Below are positions 36,922 through 51,106 of a DNA stretch of 64,000 bases, piece by piece. Every line of letters starts with the position of its first letter. Within the stretch, counting starts at the first letter, position 1. The stretch lies in NCBI RefSeq assembly GCF_000559085.1, contig NZ_JALN02000002.1, forward strand, positions 62,001 to 126,000, written 5' to 3'. Source of the DNA: Mycolicibacterium aromaticivorans JS19b1 = JCM 16368. Lineage in GTDB: Bacteria; Actinomycetota; Actinomycetes; Mycobacteriales; Mycobacteriaceae. Under the pieces are notes generated by a model. It did not search any database. It was given only the letters and a program-made list of their open reading frames with translations, and was not told the origin of the DNA. Both the position numbers and the translations under genes were made by a program.

Positions 36922-37857
36922 GTGGGGGCTGCTGGTAGCGGGCCGACCGGCGGTGCGCATATCTTCGGGGGCGTGGGTTTCTGGCAACAACAGGTCAATG
37001 ACCTATTGACGGGCATCGGTGCGTTGGGCGGCATCGACGCGCCGCTGGACACGCCGACACCGGATCCCACGCTGCCGCCCTACCCCGCGCCGACTTATTC
37101 GCCACGGATCCCCGGCCCGGACGGCGTTGCTCCCGAAGTTCCGCAGTACCCGCCCTACATTCCCGAGCAGGACATGAATACGTCCTCCGGGATGCCGCGC
37201 TCCACGCTCGACGGCATTCATGACGACGGCGGAGTCGTCATCCAGCAGCCGGGCGAGTTGGGTCCGCCGAACTACCCCATGGGGCCGCGCTACACCGAAT
37301 CCCCGCCCGGATCGGGTGTTTGGGTGCCCGATCACCGGCCGCTGCCGCCGGGCTCCGTAATGCCGGCGGCCTGGTCAGGCAAGGGCGGCGAGGCCGCAGA
37401 CGACGCCGAGGCGTCGCTGCAGAAGACACGGGCGACCCTCAGCGAAGCAGATCAGGGGTTGTACAAGAACCTCAGCGACGCCCACACCGCGGATGCTCAG
37501 TCACGGATGCAGCTGCAGCGGATCCATCAAGAGATCCGGTCGGGTATCGCGGCTCTGCAGCCGAGTTTGGGCACCGCGGCCGGGCGTGAGCAGTTGGCCG
37601 ACTTCCTGCAGATGAAGGCCGGCGAGGCCAAACAGGTCAGCAGCGACGCGCAGCAAGCATCGGTGCGCCTGGCCGCCAACATGCACGCCGTTGGCCGGCA
37701 GTTCGAGTCCGCGTCTGCTCCGTGGCGACCGTGGGGAGACAACGACTCAGGCCCGGTCGACGAGTGGGGCACGCCCGTAGCGGAGCTCCCGGTGCTCGGC
37801 GGCAGCGAAGGCGTTGGCCCCGGGCCAGGCGTTTCCGGCGGACCCGCGCCCATCTGA
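36922..37857 (+). CDS. Pro-rich protein with a DUF4226-like helical domain
   Basis: Up to 311 residues; a GTG at 36973 (VGFWQQQVND, with GGGGG before it) is the better start. The first half is Pro-rich with many YP/PP pairs. The second half is a helical segment (SLQKTRATLSEADQGLYKN to QASVRLAANMHAVGRQF) resembling the mycobacterial DUF4226 region seen in T7SS-linked proteins. It shares that trait with the hydrolase at 48.3 kb. Export is not shown by a signal peptide. Confidence 0.65.
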   Translation: MGAAGSGPTGGAHIFGGVGFWQQQVNDLLTGIGALGGIDAPLDTPTPDPTLPPYPAPTYSPRIPGPDGVAPEVPQYPPYIPEQDMNTSSGMPRSTLDGIHDDGGVVIQQPGELGPPNYPMGPRYTESPPGSGVWVPDHRPLPPGSVMPAAWSGKGGEAADDAEASLQKTRATLSEADQGLYKNLSDAHTADAQSRMQLQRIHQEIRSGIAALQPSLGTAAGREQLADFLQMKAGEAKQVSSDAQQASVRLAANMHAVGRQFESASAPWRPWGDNDSGPVDEWGTPVAELPVLGGSEGVGPGPGVSGGPAPI

Positions 37858-37863
37858 CCGCTC

Positions 37864-43391
<5,528 letters not shown>

Positions 43392-43395
<4 letters not shown>

Positions 43396-44064
43396 CGTTC
43401 GGGCAGACCGTCCGCGCGCAGGTCGTGGTGGATCGTCTGCACCAACTCGGCGGTCAGCGGGTCCTCGGGGTGGGCGGGTGGTGTCAGGCCGTCCTCGGCC
43501 CGGGCCGCCAACAGGTAGCCCGCTTTGATCCGAAACGGTCCCGAGAAGTCCGGGGCCGGCCACAGTCGGTCGATCAGGGCCTCGAGGTCCTCGCTGGGTT
43601 CGCTCTGATACGCCGGGTTCGTCCAGCGCTGCTGCCAGTCCACCTGTGCCCGGTCCGGGATCTGGACGGGGGTCTCCCACGGCGGCAGGGTCTCGTCGGT
43701 CGTGATCAGTTCGTAGAGTTCGTTGTTCAGCACCGTCTGCGCGGCCTGCTTGCGGGCCGCTTCCAGCAGGGCCACTTTGGTCGCGTGGTTCGGGATCTGT
43801 CCGTTGCGGTGGCGGCTCCACGCTGTGATCGCTTGCTCCCACAGCGTCTCGGCCATGCTGGCGGCCATCGAGCTGATCTTGTCCGCCTCGGCCGTCAGGA
43901 ATTGGCTGCGCTGCTCGGGCGTCCACTCCTCGGGCAGGCCCAGATCGGTCGAGTACACCGTCTGCACCGCTTTGAGGATCTCCGGATCGATCACCGTCGT
44001 CGCCTGCCCCGTCGAGGATGCTGAACAGATCCGGCTGGTTCGGATCGTTGCGCTTGCGGGCCAT
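43392..44064 (-). CDS. Hypothetical plasmid protein, probable homopolymer frameshift near its start
   Basis: The main part, 43392-43994, is a well-biased frame: VIDPEILKAVQTVYSTDLGLP, RSQFLTAEADKISSMAASMA. The true start is probably ATG 44064, with AGAGGAC before it, giving MARKRNDPNQPDLFSILDG. That frame joins the main part only if one base of the CCCC run at 44007-44010 is removed. The fused product would read SILDGQATTVIDPEIL. If the base is real, translation would start at GTG 43994. Family unknown; the helicase gene follows directly. Confidence 0.8.
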
Positions 44065-44168
44065 ATTGTCCTCTCGGTGCGAAGGGTGTCGGGGTCGGGG
44101 TATCCGTGGACGGCGAAGAAGGCGCGCAGTCGCCGGTCGGCAATGCTCATCGGCAACCCCCGCGTCAT
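43991..44168 (-). CDS. Possible small overlapping gene in the WhiB operon
   Basis: Starts ATG 44168, overlapping the previous stop by 4 bp: MTRGLPMSIADRRLRAFFAV, HGYPDPDTLR. As sequenced the frame runs on into the next gene. With the CCCC run at 44007-44010 one base shorter, it would stop at TGA 43991-43993 (about 58 aa). Its existence is supported by codon bias and the ATGA overlap. Confidence 0.4.
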
Positions 44169-44440
44169 GGCCGTTGGCCGACGTCGACGTCGACGAGTGG
44201 CACCGCCGGTTGACAGCCGTCGCGGCTGGCGTGAAGGAGTGCGTCCACGACGGCGAAGGACCGCAGCAGTCGTCGCCGGCCGCGCCAGCCACATGTGCAT
44301 GCGGCCTGCTGGCGCGGCAGGGGCGCAATCAGTACTCGCACGGTTCCGCGCGCTTGGGGCTTCGGCGGCGCCGCGACGCGGCAGTGCGGGTGCTCGCTAC
44401 GCAGTTGACTCGGTGGTGACGATGCCCGAGTGGTTAGCAT
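44165..44440 (-). CDS. Small Cys-containing hypothetical protein
   Basis: 91 residues from ATG 44440, overlapping the hydrolase stop by 7 bp. Contains VRVLIAPLPRQQAACTCGWR, a CxC motif, then LLRSFAVVDALLHASRDGC. Possibly metal-binding through Cys and His. No family recognised. Position and overlap place it in the operon. Confidence 0.6.
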   Translation of the reverse strand: MLTTRASSPPSQLRSEHPHCRVAAPPKPQARGTVRVLIAPLPRQQAACTCGWRGRRRLLRSFAVVDALLHASRDGCQPAVPLVDVDVGQRP

Positions 44441-45429
44441 CTCTGCCCCTCGCTGCAGGTTGCGTTGTCGGTTGTGCCGCAGTGGGTTTCGATGGACAGG
44501 ACCCGCCGGATAGCCTCGTTGACCACGTGAGATGCCTCCTGGGGCAGCATGTGTCCCGCGTCGCGCAGGTGGACGTGGGTCGCGCCGGGGATGGTGGCGG
44601 CTAGATCGCGAGCATGCGCTGGGGGTGTCAGCAGGTCGGCTCCCCCGCTGACGACGACGGTGTGCGCCTGGATCGAGCCGAGGGCCGCATAGGCGTCGTA
44701 GCTGTTTAGCGCGGGCAGGAATCCAACGATGGTGGATAACGGGGTGGTGGCCAGTGCGGCGGCTGCCAGTGCGGCCAGTGTTGCCCGTTGTGCACCCGCT
44801 GAGCCACGCCATTGGCCCAGGGCTGCGCACATCGGCCCTGAGCACGCTCTCAATGCCTGCGCAGGGGTGTGGTTGATCAGCCCGAACATGGCGGCCGTGG
44901 CGGGGGTGCCCAGCAGCCGGCCCAGGCCGCGTTCGGCCAGCCTGCCGGCCGCTGTCGCGGCCAGCACCAGTCCACGTGGTTCGAGCGGGCGATCGGCGGC
45001 GGGACGGGCGCAGTATTCGAGCGCCACCATTCCGTCCATCGAGTGCCCGACGAGGGTGAGTCGGCCGGTGACATCGAGGGTGGTGAGCACCTCGGCGAGG
45101 TCAGCGGCCAACGTGGTGACGTTGTAGGTGCGCATCGGTGCTGCAGAGGACCTTCCGTGGCCGCGGTGGTCGTAAGTGATGATCCGCAGGTGCTCGCCGT
45201 AGCGGCGTCGTAGGTAGGCGATTTGACCCGACCATGAATCGCCAGAGAGGCAGAAGCCGTGCAGGAAGACAACGGTGTGGCGCGCGGCGCGGGGCCGGTA
45301 GTCGCGCACGGCCAGCCGCACCCCATCAGACGTAGTGACCTGCACGTCGCTGCGGAGGGCGCCGCCGCTGTCGATTACCTGCAGCAAGTGCGTGCCCGTC
45401 GGGCGTGCCGCGGTGTCGGCGATCGTCAC
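44434..45429 (-). CDS. Alpha/beta-hydrolase
   Basis: 331 residues, GTG start overlapping the previous stop (GTGA). The fold's oxyanion region VVFLHGFCLSGDSW, nucleophile elbow GHSMDG (Ser), and the late Asp and His in SGGADLLTPP and LRDAGHMLPQE are all present. Esterase, lipase or haloperoxidase type; substrate unknown. An unusual member for an operon of DNA-processing genes. No signal peptide, so cytosolic. Confidence 0.9.
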   Translation of the reverse strand: MTIADTAARPTGTHLLQVIDSGGALRSDVQVTTSDGVRLAVRDYRPRAARHTVVFLHGFCLSGDSWSGQIAYLRRRYGEHLRIITYDHRGHGRSSAAPMRTYNVTTLAADLAEVLTTLDVTGRLTLVGHSMDGMVALEYCARPAADRPLEPRGLVLAATAAGRLAERGLGRLLGTPATAAMFGLINHTPAQALRACSGPMCAALGQWRGSAGAQRATLAALAAAALATTPLSTIVGFLPALNSYDAYAALGSIQAHTVVVSGGADLLTPPAHARDLAATIPGATHVHLRDAGHMLPQEASHVVNEAIRRVLSIETHCGTTDNATCSEGQRC

Positions 45430-45803
45430 GATCCTGGACTTTCTATTCGCCGAGCCAGGAGCGGATCGCGCCGGTTGTGGGCGCGAGCTTTTCTGACCTC
45501 GCCGAGCGCTCGACTGATCACTGCGGAGTGTTCCTGGTCCCGCCTACGGGCGTGGGGGTCGATGGGCCGCTCGCGGTCGCGCTGGAGGGCGGCTTCGGTG
45601 TGAGTGTTGGCGACGGTGATCAGGCACCGCTGGGTGCGTTCGATCAGCCCCGGCGACAGGAGATGCTGCCAGGTATCGCTCTGTTGGGGTTTGCGGGCGT
45701 TGCGGAAGGCGGTCTGCACGACGATTAGGGCGAATGACTCGTCGGATAGGCGGTGTAGTCCTTCGACGCGGGTGGGCGCGAGCGGTTCGGGGATCATCGT
45801 CAT
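45426..45803 (-). CDS. Hypothetical protein of the WhiB operon
   Basis: 125 residues from ATG 45803 (MTMIPEPLAPTRVEGLHRLS), overlapping the previous stop by 4 bp. Reads on as FALIVVQTAFRNARKPQQSD and RTQRCLITVANTHTEAAL; basic C-terminus. The frame is open much further upstream but that is the cupin gene's shadow. No family recognised. Confidence 0.72.
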   Translation of the reverse strand: MTMIPEPLAPTRVEGLHRLSDESFALIVVQTAFRNARKPQQSDTWQHLLSPGLIERTQRCLITVANTHTEAALQRDRERPIDPHARRRDQEHSAVISRALGEVRKARAHNRRDPLLARRIESPGS

Positions 45804-46288
45804 GCGGGGACGCCTTTCTGCGTTGGGGCGGTGAGGTATTCGCCGCAGCCGCCGGATCCGAACTGTTGCCAGGGCACGAATGCCGGTGGCTGCGCGGCTC
45901 GCGGACACCAGAAGCCCCAAGTGCGGCAGCGGGGGCCGGTGATGATCACTGTGGTGACCGCGTGGCCGAGCATCTCGACTCGGTGTGGGGCGCTCGCGCG
46001 GCGAAATGCCACGGACCCGGGCCGGCGCACGACGGTGCGGTGTTCGGCGATCTCGCGGTAGCGGCCACGGATCACGAATGACAGGAAATGCCAGGGGTGG
46101 TCGTGCGGGACGCTGGGGTCGGACTGGCAGAACCGGTATCGGTAGATGTTCATGACCGGGTTTCGTGGGATCAGAAACCAGCGCAGCAGGTAGGGGTCTG
46201 CGGGGTCGCCGATCACTTGGTGGGGCCGACCTGACAGCAGCGTGGACAGCCACGGACCGGCCACGGCGTCGTCGACGGTGACGCTCAC
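45800..46288 (-). CDS. Cupin-like protein
   Basis: 162 residues from GTG 46288, overlapping the previous stop (GTGA). PSVPHDHPWHFLSFVIRGRY carries a His-x-His and a His for metal, and a second half PGSVAFRRASAPHRVEML gives the second His. This is the beta-barrel cupin pattern. Likely a metal-dependent small-molecule enzyme or sensor; substrate unknown. It sits mid-operon between two small genes. Confidence 0.78.
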   Translation of the reverse strand: MSVTVDDAVAGPWLSTLLSGRPHQVIGDPADPYLLRWFLIPRNPVMNIYRYRFCQSDPSVPHDHPWHFLSFVIRGRYREIAEHRTVVRRPGSVAFRRASAPHRVEMLGHAVTTVIITGPRCRTWGFWCPRAAQPPAFVPWQQFGSGGCGEYLTAPTQKGVPA

Positions 46289-46587
46289 GACGTGTCCTGG
46301 GCGCGGCACGTGCAGGCTGGTGACTCGGCGACGTACTCCCAGTACCGAATCCGCTTGTTGGCCGTGGTCCGCAGCGAGCGGACCGATCCGCGTACGCGCA
46401 GTGCGTCGGCGGCGCGATACACCTGGTCGGAGATGAGCGGGGTGGCCCGGCCGCGGTTGAGGAGTCGCAGCAGGTCTGTTGTGGTGACCGGGCAGCCGAT
46501 GCGGCGCAGGGCGGCCAGCACTTCTGTGGTCAGCGGCGTCGCCGGCATGAGTCGATCCGCGGATGTCGGTGGGAGGTGGCGGCACAT
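46285..46587 (-). CDS. Winged-helix-like small protein
   Basis: 100 residues from ATG 46587, or 87 from ATG 46548 (MPATPLTTEVLAALRRIG). Contains VTTTDLLRLLNRGRATPLIS and VYRAADALRVRGSVRSL, a helix-turn-helix with a basic wing, then IRYWEYV. Partner of the similar gene upstream. Probably DNA-binding; ATGA/GTGA overlaps on the downstream side. Confidence 0.68.
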   Translation of the reverse strand: MCRHLPPTSADRLMPATPLTTEVLAALRRIGCPVTTTDLLRLLNRGRATPLISDQVYRAADALRVRGSVRSLRTTANKRIRYWEYVAESPACTCRAQDTS

Positions 46588-46898
46588 GACGCGTCAAAAA
46601 GCGCGTCCAGGGCTGCGATTTCGTGGTCAGCGGCAGCGTTGGGGGTGGCGACCCAGGCTCGCGTGTGGGTCGCGGTGTCCACGGTGCTGACGGCGCCTTG
46701 GCCTTGCAGGCTGCACAACAGCCGGTAGATGGTTTCCTGGGCCGGCGGCAGTGGGCGGGCGCTTCCCTGCACGGCGACCAGCGGGGCGCCGTGCCGTAGC
46801 TGTGTCGTGGTCAGCGGATGCGGCGAGCAGCGCAATGCCGCAACGAGATAGTCCCGCAGGATGCGGTTGGTGCAGGTTCGTGCGCCCGAGCTAGGCAC
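46530..46898 (-). CDS. Winged-helix-like hypothetical protein
   Basis: 122 residues from GTG 46898, overlapping the whiB stop. Reads ILRDYLVAALRCSPHPLTTT, then IYRLLCSLQGQGAVSTVDTA, a two-helix plus wing pattern like the next gene. Ends RRRR. No named family. Longer upstream reading frames are antisense-like shadows of whiB. Confidence 0.66.
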   Translation of the reverse strand: MPSSGARTCTNRILRDYLVAALRCSPHPLTTTQLRHGAPLVAVQGSARPLPPAQETIYRLLCSLQGQGAVSTVDTATHTRAWVATPNAAADHEIAALDALFDASCAATSHRHPRIDSCRRRR

Positions 46899-47271
46899 TG
46901 GCCGACTCTGCGACGTGGGTGCGTTGCCCCGGGAATGCCGCGTAGTGCATGGCCGCGCGGATCGCCAGGCTGCGCTGACGGTGGGCCTCGGGCTGACGGT
47001 CCATCGCGGCGACGATGAAGGCCAGCTGCCGCCGGGCCACGGCGTGCTCCTCGATGGTGGCGTGCTCTCCGGGCAGGTTGACACCGCCCCATACACCGTC
47101 GACGACTTCGAGGTCCAGAGCCGCGCTGGCGCAGGCCTTCCTGATCGGGCAGTTGCCGCAGATCCGCTTGGCCTCGTTGGCCTTGCGGTAGTCGAACCAG
47201 TTTTCGGGGTCGGAGTACGAGCACAGCCCGTTGCTCTCCATCTCCACGGGATTGGCCACTAGATGCGTCAT
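46891..47271 (-). CDS. WhiB-family iron-sulfur regulator
   Basis: 126 residues from ATG 47271 behind a perfect AGGAGG. Four Cys: NGLCSYSD, then RICGNCPIRKACASA, followed by GVWGG, which all WhiB proteins share. It binds a [4Fe-4S] cluster and usually acts with the primary sigma factor. It is the first gene of the leftward operon, so it probably senses redox state and may control its own operon. The promoter carries three direct repeats. Confidence 0.95.
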   Translation of the reverse strand: MTHLVANPVEMESNGLCSYSDPENWFDYRKANEAKRICGNCPIRKACASAALDLEVVDGVWGGVNLPGEHATIEEHAVARRQLAFIVAAMDRQPEAHRQRSLAIRAAMHYAAFPGQRTHVAESASA

Positions 47272-47283
47272 CACACCACCTCC

Positions 47284-47312
47284 TGAGTTGGGCGTTAGTT
47301 GGACTTTAGTTG
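47284..47312. promoter_or_regulatory. Three 11-bp-spaced direct repeats in the whiB promoter
   Basis: TGAGTTG (47284), TTAGTTG (47295) and TTAGTTG (47306) lie one helical turn apart on the plus strand, immediately before the whiB RBS. A further TTAGTTG is at 47565-47571. They are probably a repressor array, perhaps for the divergent XRE protein. 47313-47678 otherwise holds nothing clear. Confidence 0.5.
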
Positions 47313-47678
47313 TGCCTTTATTGGGCATGGGGCGATCATAACCCCAACATGGCAGCTGTGGGCAGCACGAATCTTTATTTGTCCGCATCCGACCCCGACA
47401 CAGAGGCGATCGGTCAGCCCCATCCCCGGGTGCGTCGGCACCAAATATGCCCCTCTACCGGTGTCTTTAGTCAGGACCGACGGGGCGTGACCACCGGCGA
47501 ACCGTCCCAGAATTTTGAGGAAGAATTTTTGTCGGCGACGACGCAGAGGCTCCATTATCGGGCCTTAGTTGGGCATCTGCGGCCTGTAAACGGGGCGGTA
47601 CGCCAGAGGGGCACATGCGCGGCTCACGTAGGGGCTAGGTACGTGTCTGTTTGGGGTGTATGTGGTTCACTTTGTGGT

Positions 47679-48311
47679 GTGGATGGCGATGTCAATGACG
47701 GTCCGCGTGAGGACGCGCCTGCCAGCGGCGATGCGCCCGATCCGACCTTGGGCCGACTCCGTGACGCTGTCACGCGGCGCCGCACTGAACTGGGCTTGAG
47801 TCAACGCAAACTCGCTGAACTGGCCGGGGTGTCACTGGGCACGGCGACGCGGCTGGAGCGCGGGGAGGGCGAGCCACGGGTGAGCACGGTGCCCAAACTG
47901 GAGGATGCCCTGCAGTGGCCGCGGGGAACGTTTCAGGCGATTCGCGACGGCGAGGATCCCCCGAAGGTTCCGCCGCGGCCCAGCACTGGGCTGGATCGAC
48001 CGGCGGCCTCGGGCAGCCGGGTGTCGGCGACGACGCTGCGCAACGCCAACCAGTACGCTCAGGCGCTGTCGATCGTTTCGGCTGTAGTGGCGATCAGCGC
48101 AGTCTGCCTGGAGGTGCTGACCAGCGAGTTCCGTGAGCCAGCGGGACGAGCTCGGGCGCTCGGTGACTTGGACGCCCATATGCGCGAGATGGAAAGTCTG
48201 ATTGCGGCAAGTCTGCCCGACGCTGAGTCGTTTGATGACGCGATGCAGGTGCTACGCGAGGTGCACCAAAGCCGCGAATCGCTCCAAAAGGCCGCTGCGG
48301 CACTGTCTTAA
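47679..48311 (+). CDS. XRE-family transcriptional regulator
   Basis: 210 residues from GTG 47679 (VDGDVNDGPREDAPAS). The helix-turn-helix is RRRTELGLSQRKLAELAGVS then TATRLERGEGEP. After a linker comes a helical C-terminal segment (AQALSIVSAVVAISAVCLEV may be a membrane helix) ending in a coil. It is divergent from whiB and may bind the repeats between them. The frame extends upstream without a start or codon bias. Confidence 0.85.
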   Translation: MDGDVNDGPREDAPASGDAPDPTLGRLRDAVTRRRTELGLSQRKLAELAGVSLGTATRLERGEGEPRVSTVPKLEDALQWPRGTFQAIRDGEDPPKVPPRPSTGLDRPAASGSRVSATTLRNANQYAQALSIVSAVVAISAVCLEVLTSEFREPAGRARALGDLDAHMREMESLIAASLPDAESFDDAMQVLREVHQSRESLQKAAAALS

Positions 48312-48341
48312 CGCGTTTTCCGACACGTACGAGAATGCAGC

Positions 48342-49439
48342 TCAGTAGCCGTCGAAGCCGCCGCCGATGCTGGCGATGTGCACGTGGTTGAAGTGGTTCG
48401 CCGTGGGCGACCCACGATCGGACATCGATGAAGAGCTACCGTCGGGGTTGTGCTGGGCTTGCCGCCAGATCGCGTGGGCCAGGCCGAGCTCCTGGGCGTG
48501 GGCTTGGACGAACGCCACCACCCGATCGCCCAGCGCCTTGCCGCCAGGGGTATCCCACTGCGGGATCATGACGTCGAGCGCCAGGCCGTCGGGGTGCCAG
48601 TGCATCGAGTCCGGCCGGTATCCCCCGATTTCGGTGATCTCGGGAAAGGCGGCGGTGATCGCCCGGCTGATGCGCCGGGTGTACTTCTGGATGCGGGTCT
48701 CGTTGGCCAGACCTGGCCGGTCCAGACCCGGTAGCGCCGGAATGCCTTTCGCGCCAAGCGGCCCGGCAGATCCGTTCGCCGACCCGGTTTTCGTCAAGGG
48801 TGTGAACAGTCCGCCGAGGCCGCTGAGACCTCTGGTGAAGCTGCTCATGGGTGAACCGCCGCCCATGGACATGCCGGCGCCCATCGGCATGCCGCCTGCC
48901 ATCGGCATCCCGCCACCCATGCCGCGGGCGCCGTAGCCGCCGCCGGCGCCGCGGATCATCGTCGACAGCATTTGGCCGCGTTGTTCGGATTGGGTGAGGA
49001 GGGCTTTGGCGCGGTCGAGTTGGCCGTCGAGGTGGTTGACCAGAGCCTGCTTGCCCGCCGGGGTGTCGGTGCTGGGCGCGATCGCATTCACCCCGTTGCG
49101 GGTGTCGTCGACGACGGTGTTCATTCCTGACCGGCCATCACGGGAATCGGTGGAGGCCGCCACCACCTGGGGGCCGACCTGTCCGTCGGCGCGGATCACG
49201 TTGTCCAGGGCGGCGATCCCGTTACCACCAGACTGCTTGTAGCCCCCTCCCCCATTGCCATGCCAGGTCGTCGGCACGGTATCGAGGGACGCAGTCAAAT
49301 CGGTCTTCAAGCTCTGCAGCCCAGCCGTGGACGGCAACCCCGTCGCCGTGGCCCCCGGGCCATACATGTCCCGCGCACCACCCAGCGACGTCGCTGTCGC
49401 ATCAACCAGGCCCTGCAAGGACATAACCGGCAGTATCAC
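48342..49439 (-). CDS. Peptidoglycan peptidase-like protein with DUF4226-type N-terminus
   Basis: 365 residues. The N-terminal ~180 have helical WxG/DUF4226 style (TWHGNGGGGYKQSGGNGIAA, HLDGQLDRAKALLTQSEQ). A Gly/Met-rich linker (GGGMPMAGG repeats) follows. The C-terminal domain has GYRPDSMHWHPDGLALDVMI and ANHFNHVHIA, the D-Ala-D-Ala-peptidase-like metal site found at the end of actinobacterial cell-wall hydrolases. No Sec signal; export may use the T7SS. Confidence 0.82.
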   Translation of the reverse strand: MILPVMSLQGLVDATATSLGGARDMYGPGATATGLPSTAGLQSLKTDLTASLDTVPTTWHGNGGGGYKQSGGNGIAALDNVIRADGQVGPQVVAASTDSRDGRSGMNTVVDDTRNGVNAIAPSTDTPAGKQALVNHLDGQLDRAKALLTQSEQRGQMLSTMIRGAGGGYGARGMGGGMPMAGGMPMGAGMSMGGGSPMSSFTRGLSGLGGLFTPLTKTGSANGSAGPLGAKGIPALPGLDRPGLANETRIQKYTRRISRAITAAFPEITEIGGYRPDSMHWHPDGLALDVMIPQWDTPGGKALGDRVVAFVQAHAQELGLAHAIWRQAQHNPDGSSSSMSDRGSPTANHFNHVHIASIGGGFDGY

Positions 49440-49487
49440 CCACCACCAACACCGACGACCACCACCAACGCCGGATTAACCTCAGGA

Positions 49488-49965
49488 CTAGTACCCGCCG
49501 CCGGCCACGTGGGGGTTGGCCTGCCCAACGCGGGCGGCCAGGTTGGACCCGTCAGGACTCACGCCGTAGCGGCCCATCACATAGTTCATCGATGCCGCGA
49601 TATTGGCGACCGGCTCGTAGATGCTCGTCGACGTGCCCGGCTGGTGATAGGAGGCGAACGTACCGGGGATGCATTGCGCTGGGCCGCGGGAGCTGTTGGC
49701 CGGGGCGCCATCTGACATTTGCGCGCCGTGGGCGTTGGAATCCGAGACGTTGACGACACTGGCGTTGTGGCCGCTCTCGCGGCCGGTCAGCGTCATGTAT
49801 CCGTCATGCCATCTCTTGCGGGCAACGGGGTCAGTGACCCCTCGGGCGTCCAGGGCGGCATCGATGGCCGCCGACATCGCGGCTGGACCCTTGGGGAATG
49901 TGCCGCGTCCGGCGAAGCTGACCTCGCCGACGGGAATCTTCGCAGCCGACGAGGCCGGCGCCGCA
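49488..49965 (-). CDS. Transglycosylase (SLT)-like protein
   Basis: Reads KIPVGEVSFAGRGTFPKG, then ESGHNASVVN and RGPAQCIPGTFASYH, the lysozyme-like catalytic region, and IYEPVANIAASMNYVMGRYG. It cuts glycan strands. The N-terminus is uncertain: the frame continues to 50027 as an unlikely Arg/Gly-rich stretch. The DNA there belongs to a different gene fragment, so the 5' end has probably been replaced by a deletion near 49970. Confidence 0.8.
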
Positions 49966-50260
49966 CCGTCGACGCCATCGCGCTGGACTCCGCATTGGTC
50001 GCCGCGGCGTCCATCCACTGCGTCCACATCGCCGCCAGCACTCGCGCCGAATCCCCGTGCCCATCGCTGACGAGTGTGCGCACGGTGGTGGTGTCGTCGG
50101 CGGCGAGATTGATCTCATGCCGGCGGTCCTCGTCGTCGACCAGGATCAAGTCCCACGAACCCTCAGAATCGCCTGGAATGGCGAAGCGGATCGTCGCGAA
50201 CTCGGGAACACCGGCAGCCTGAACACGGACCCGCTGACCGCGGTCAAACGTCACGATCAA
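49966..50260 (-). pseudogene. N-terminal fragment, probably of a plasmid helicase
   Basis: Starts MIVTFDRGQRVRVQAAGVPE and continues IRFAIPGDSEGSWDLILVDD, RTLVSDGHGDSARVLAAMW. I associate this opening with DEAD/DEAH helicases of mycobacterial plasmids, from memory and unconfirmed. The frame breaks after about 98 codons at the SLT gene. The 360 bp upstream (50261-50620) show no gene. Confidence 0.5.
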
Positions 50261-50620
50261 CCTCCCCCTCGGGCGCCGCCATCAACTCCACACCTTCGCG
50301 GGAGAACCCCCATGCACGATAGTTGCTGCGATCGCTCCCGATGGCGTTCACGCGCCGTCAGCACCGGCCAACTGCACTCTGCACCCTCTCATCTAACCGA
50401 GCACACCTCGTAGCCACTGTTTCGAGCTGGCAAACCACGTCGTGTCCACATGTCGACCCAGCATCCTCCGCGCGTGTCGACCTCGACGCCGAACGCCGCT
50501 GACACGATGGACCGGTAACGATCGTGGTAGAGGCTCGGCACTCAGGCGAATGAGTATGACCAAACCGCCGCCTCGAACCGTCATCACCACACTTGTAGAC
50601 GAACGCACCAGGGAGCTGCC
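50261..50620. other. Intergenic region without recognised features
   Basis: Divergent promoter space between the helicase fragment and the GIY-YIG-like gene. No repeat or operator stood out. Confidence 0.4.
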
Positions 50621-51106
50621 GTGACCACTGCGCCAATCGACCTGAGCAGTTTCGCCGGGTGGGTACCGTTCGCCGCGCTGCCCACCGCCGACGTGCCAAC
50701 CGGCCCTGGGGTCTACGTCGTTGTGCGACCCACCGACGACCCACCGACGTTCCTCGACACCTCACCCGCCGGGCACTTCAAAGGCAAGGACCCAACTGTG
50801 CCCGTCGCTGAACTGCAGGAGCTATGGGTGTCCGGCACCCGCATCGTCTACATTGGGAAAGCCAACCTCGGGAGCACCGGCAGGCGCGGCCTGCGGAAAC
50901 GGCTCGACGAGTTCCGCCGCTCCGGCGCCGGCGAACCGGTGGCCCACTCTGGCGGCCGACGTATCTGGCAGCTGACGGAGCATGCGGACCTGTTAGTCGG
51001 ATGGCGCGTTACAGACGACGACGAAGCGGCCAAGATCGAGACCGACCTGATCGCGCAGTTCCGCGCCTACTACGGACGCCACCCTTTCGCCAACATGCGC
51101 CGCTGA
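50621..51106 (+). CDS. GIY-YIG-like nuclease domain protein
   Basis: 161 residues, GTG start behind AGGGAG. GVYVVVRP and RIVYIGKANLG give the two GIY-YIG strands, then RRGLRKRLDEFRRSG with the Arg, and a late Glu in KIETDLIAQF that can bind metal. GIY-YIG domains cut DNA, often in mobile elements or repair. It is free-standing with no neighbour that names a target. Confidence 0.8.
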   Translation: MTTAPIDLSSFAGWVPFAALPTADVPTGPGVYVVVRPTDDPPTFLDTSPAGHFKGKDPTVPVAELQELWVSGTRIVYIGKANLGSTGRRGLRKRLDEFRRSGAGEPVAHSGGRRIWQLTEHADLLVGWRVTDDDEAAKIETDLIAQFRAYYGRHPFANMRR

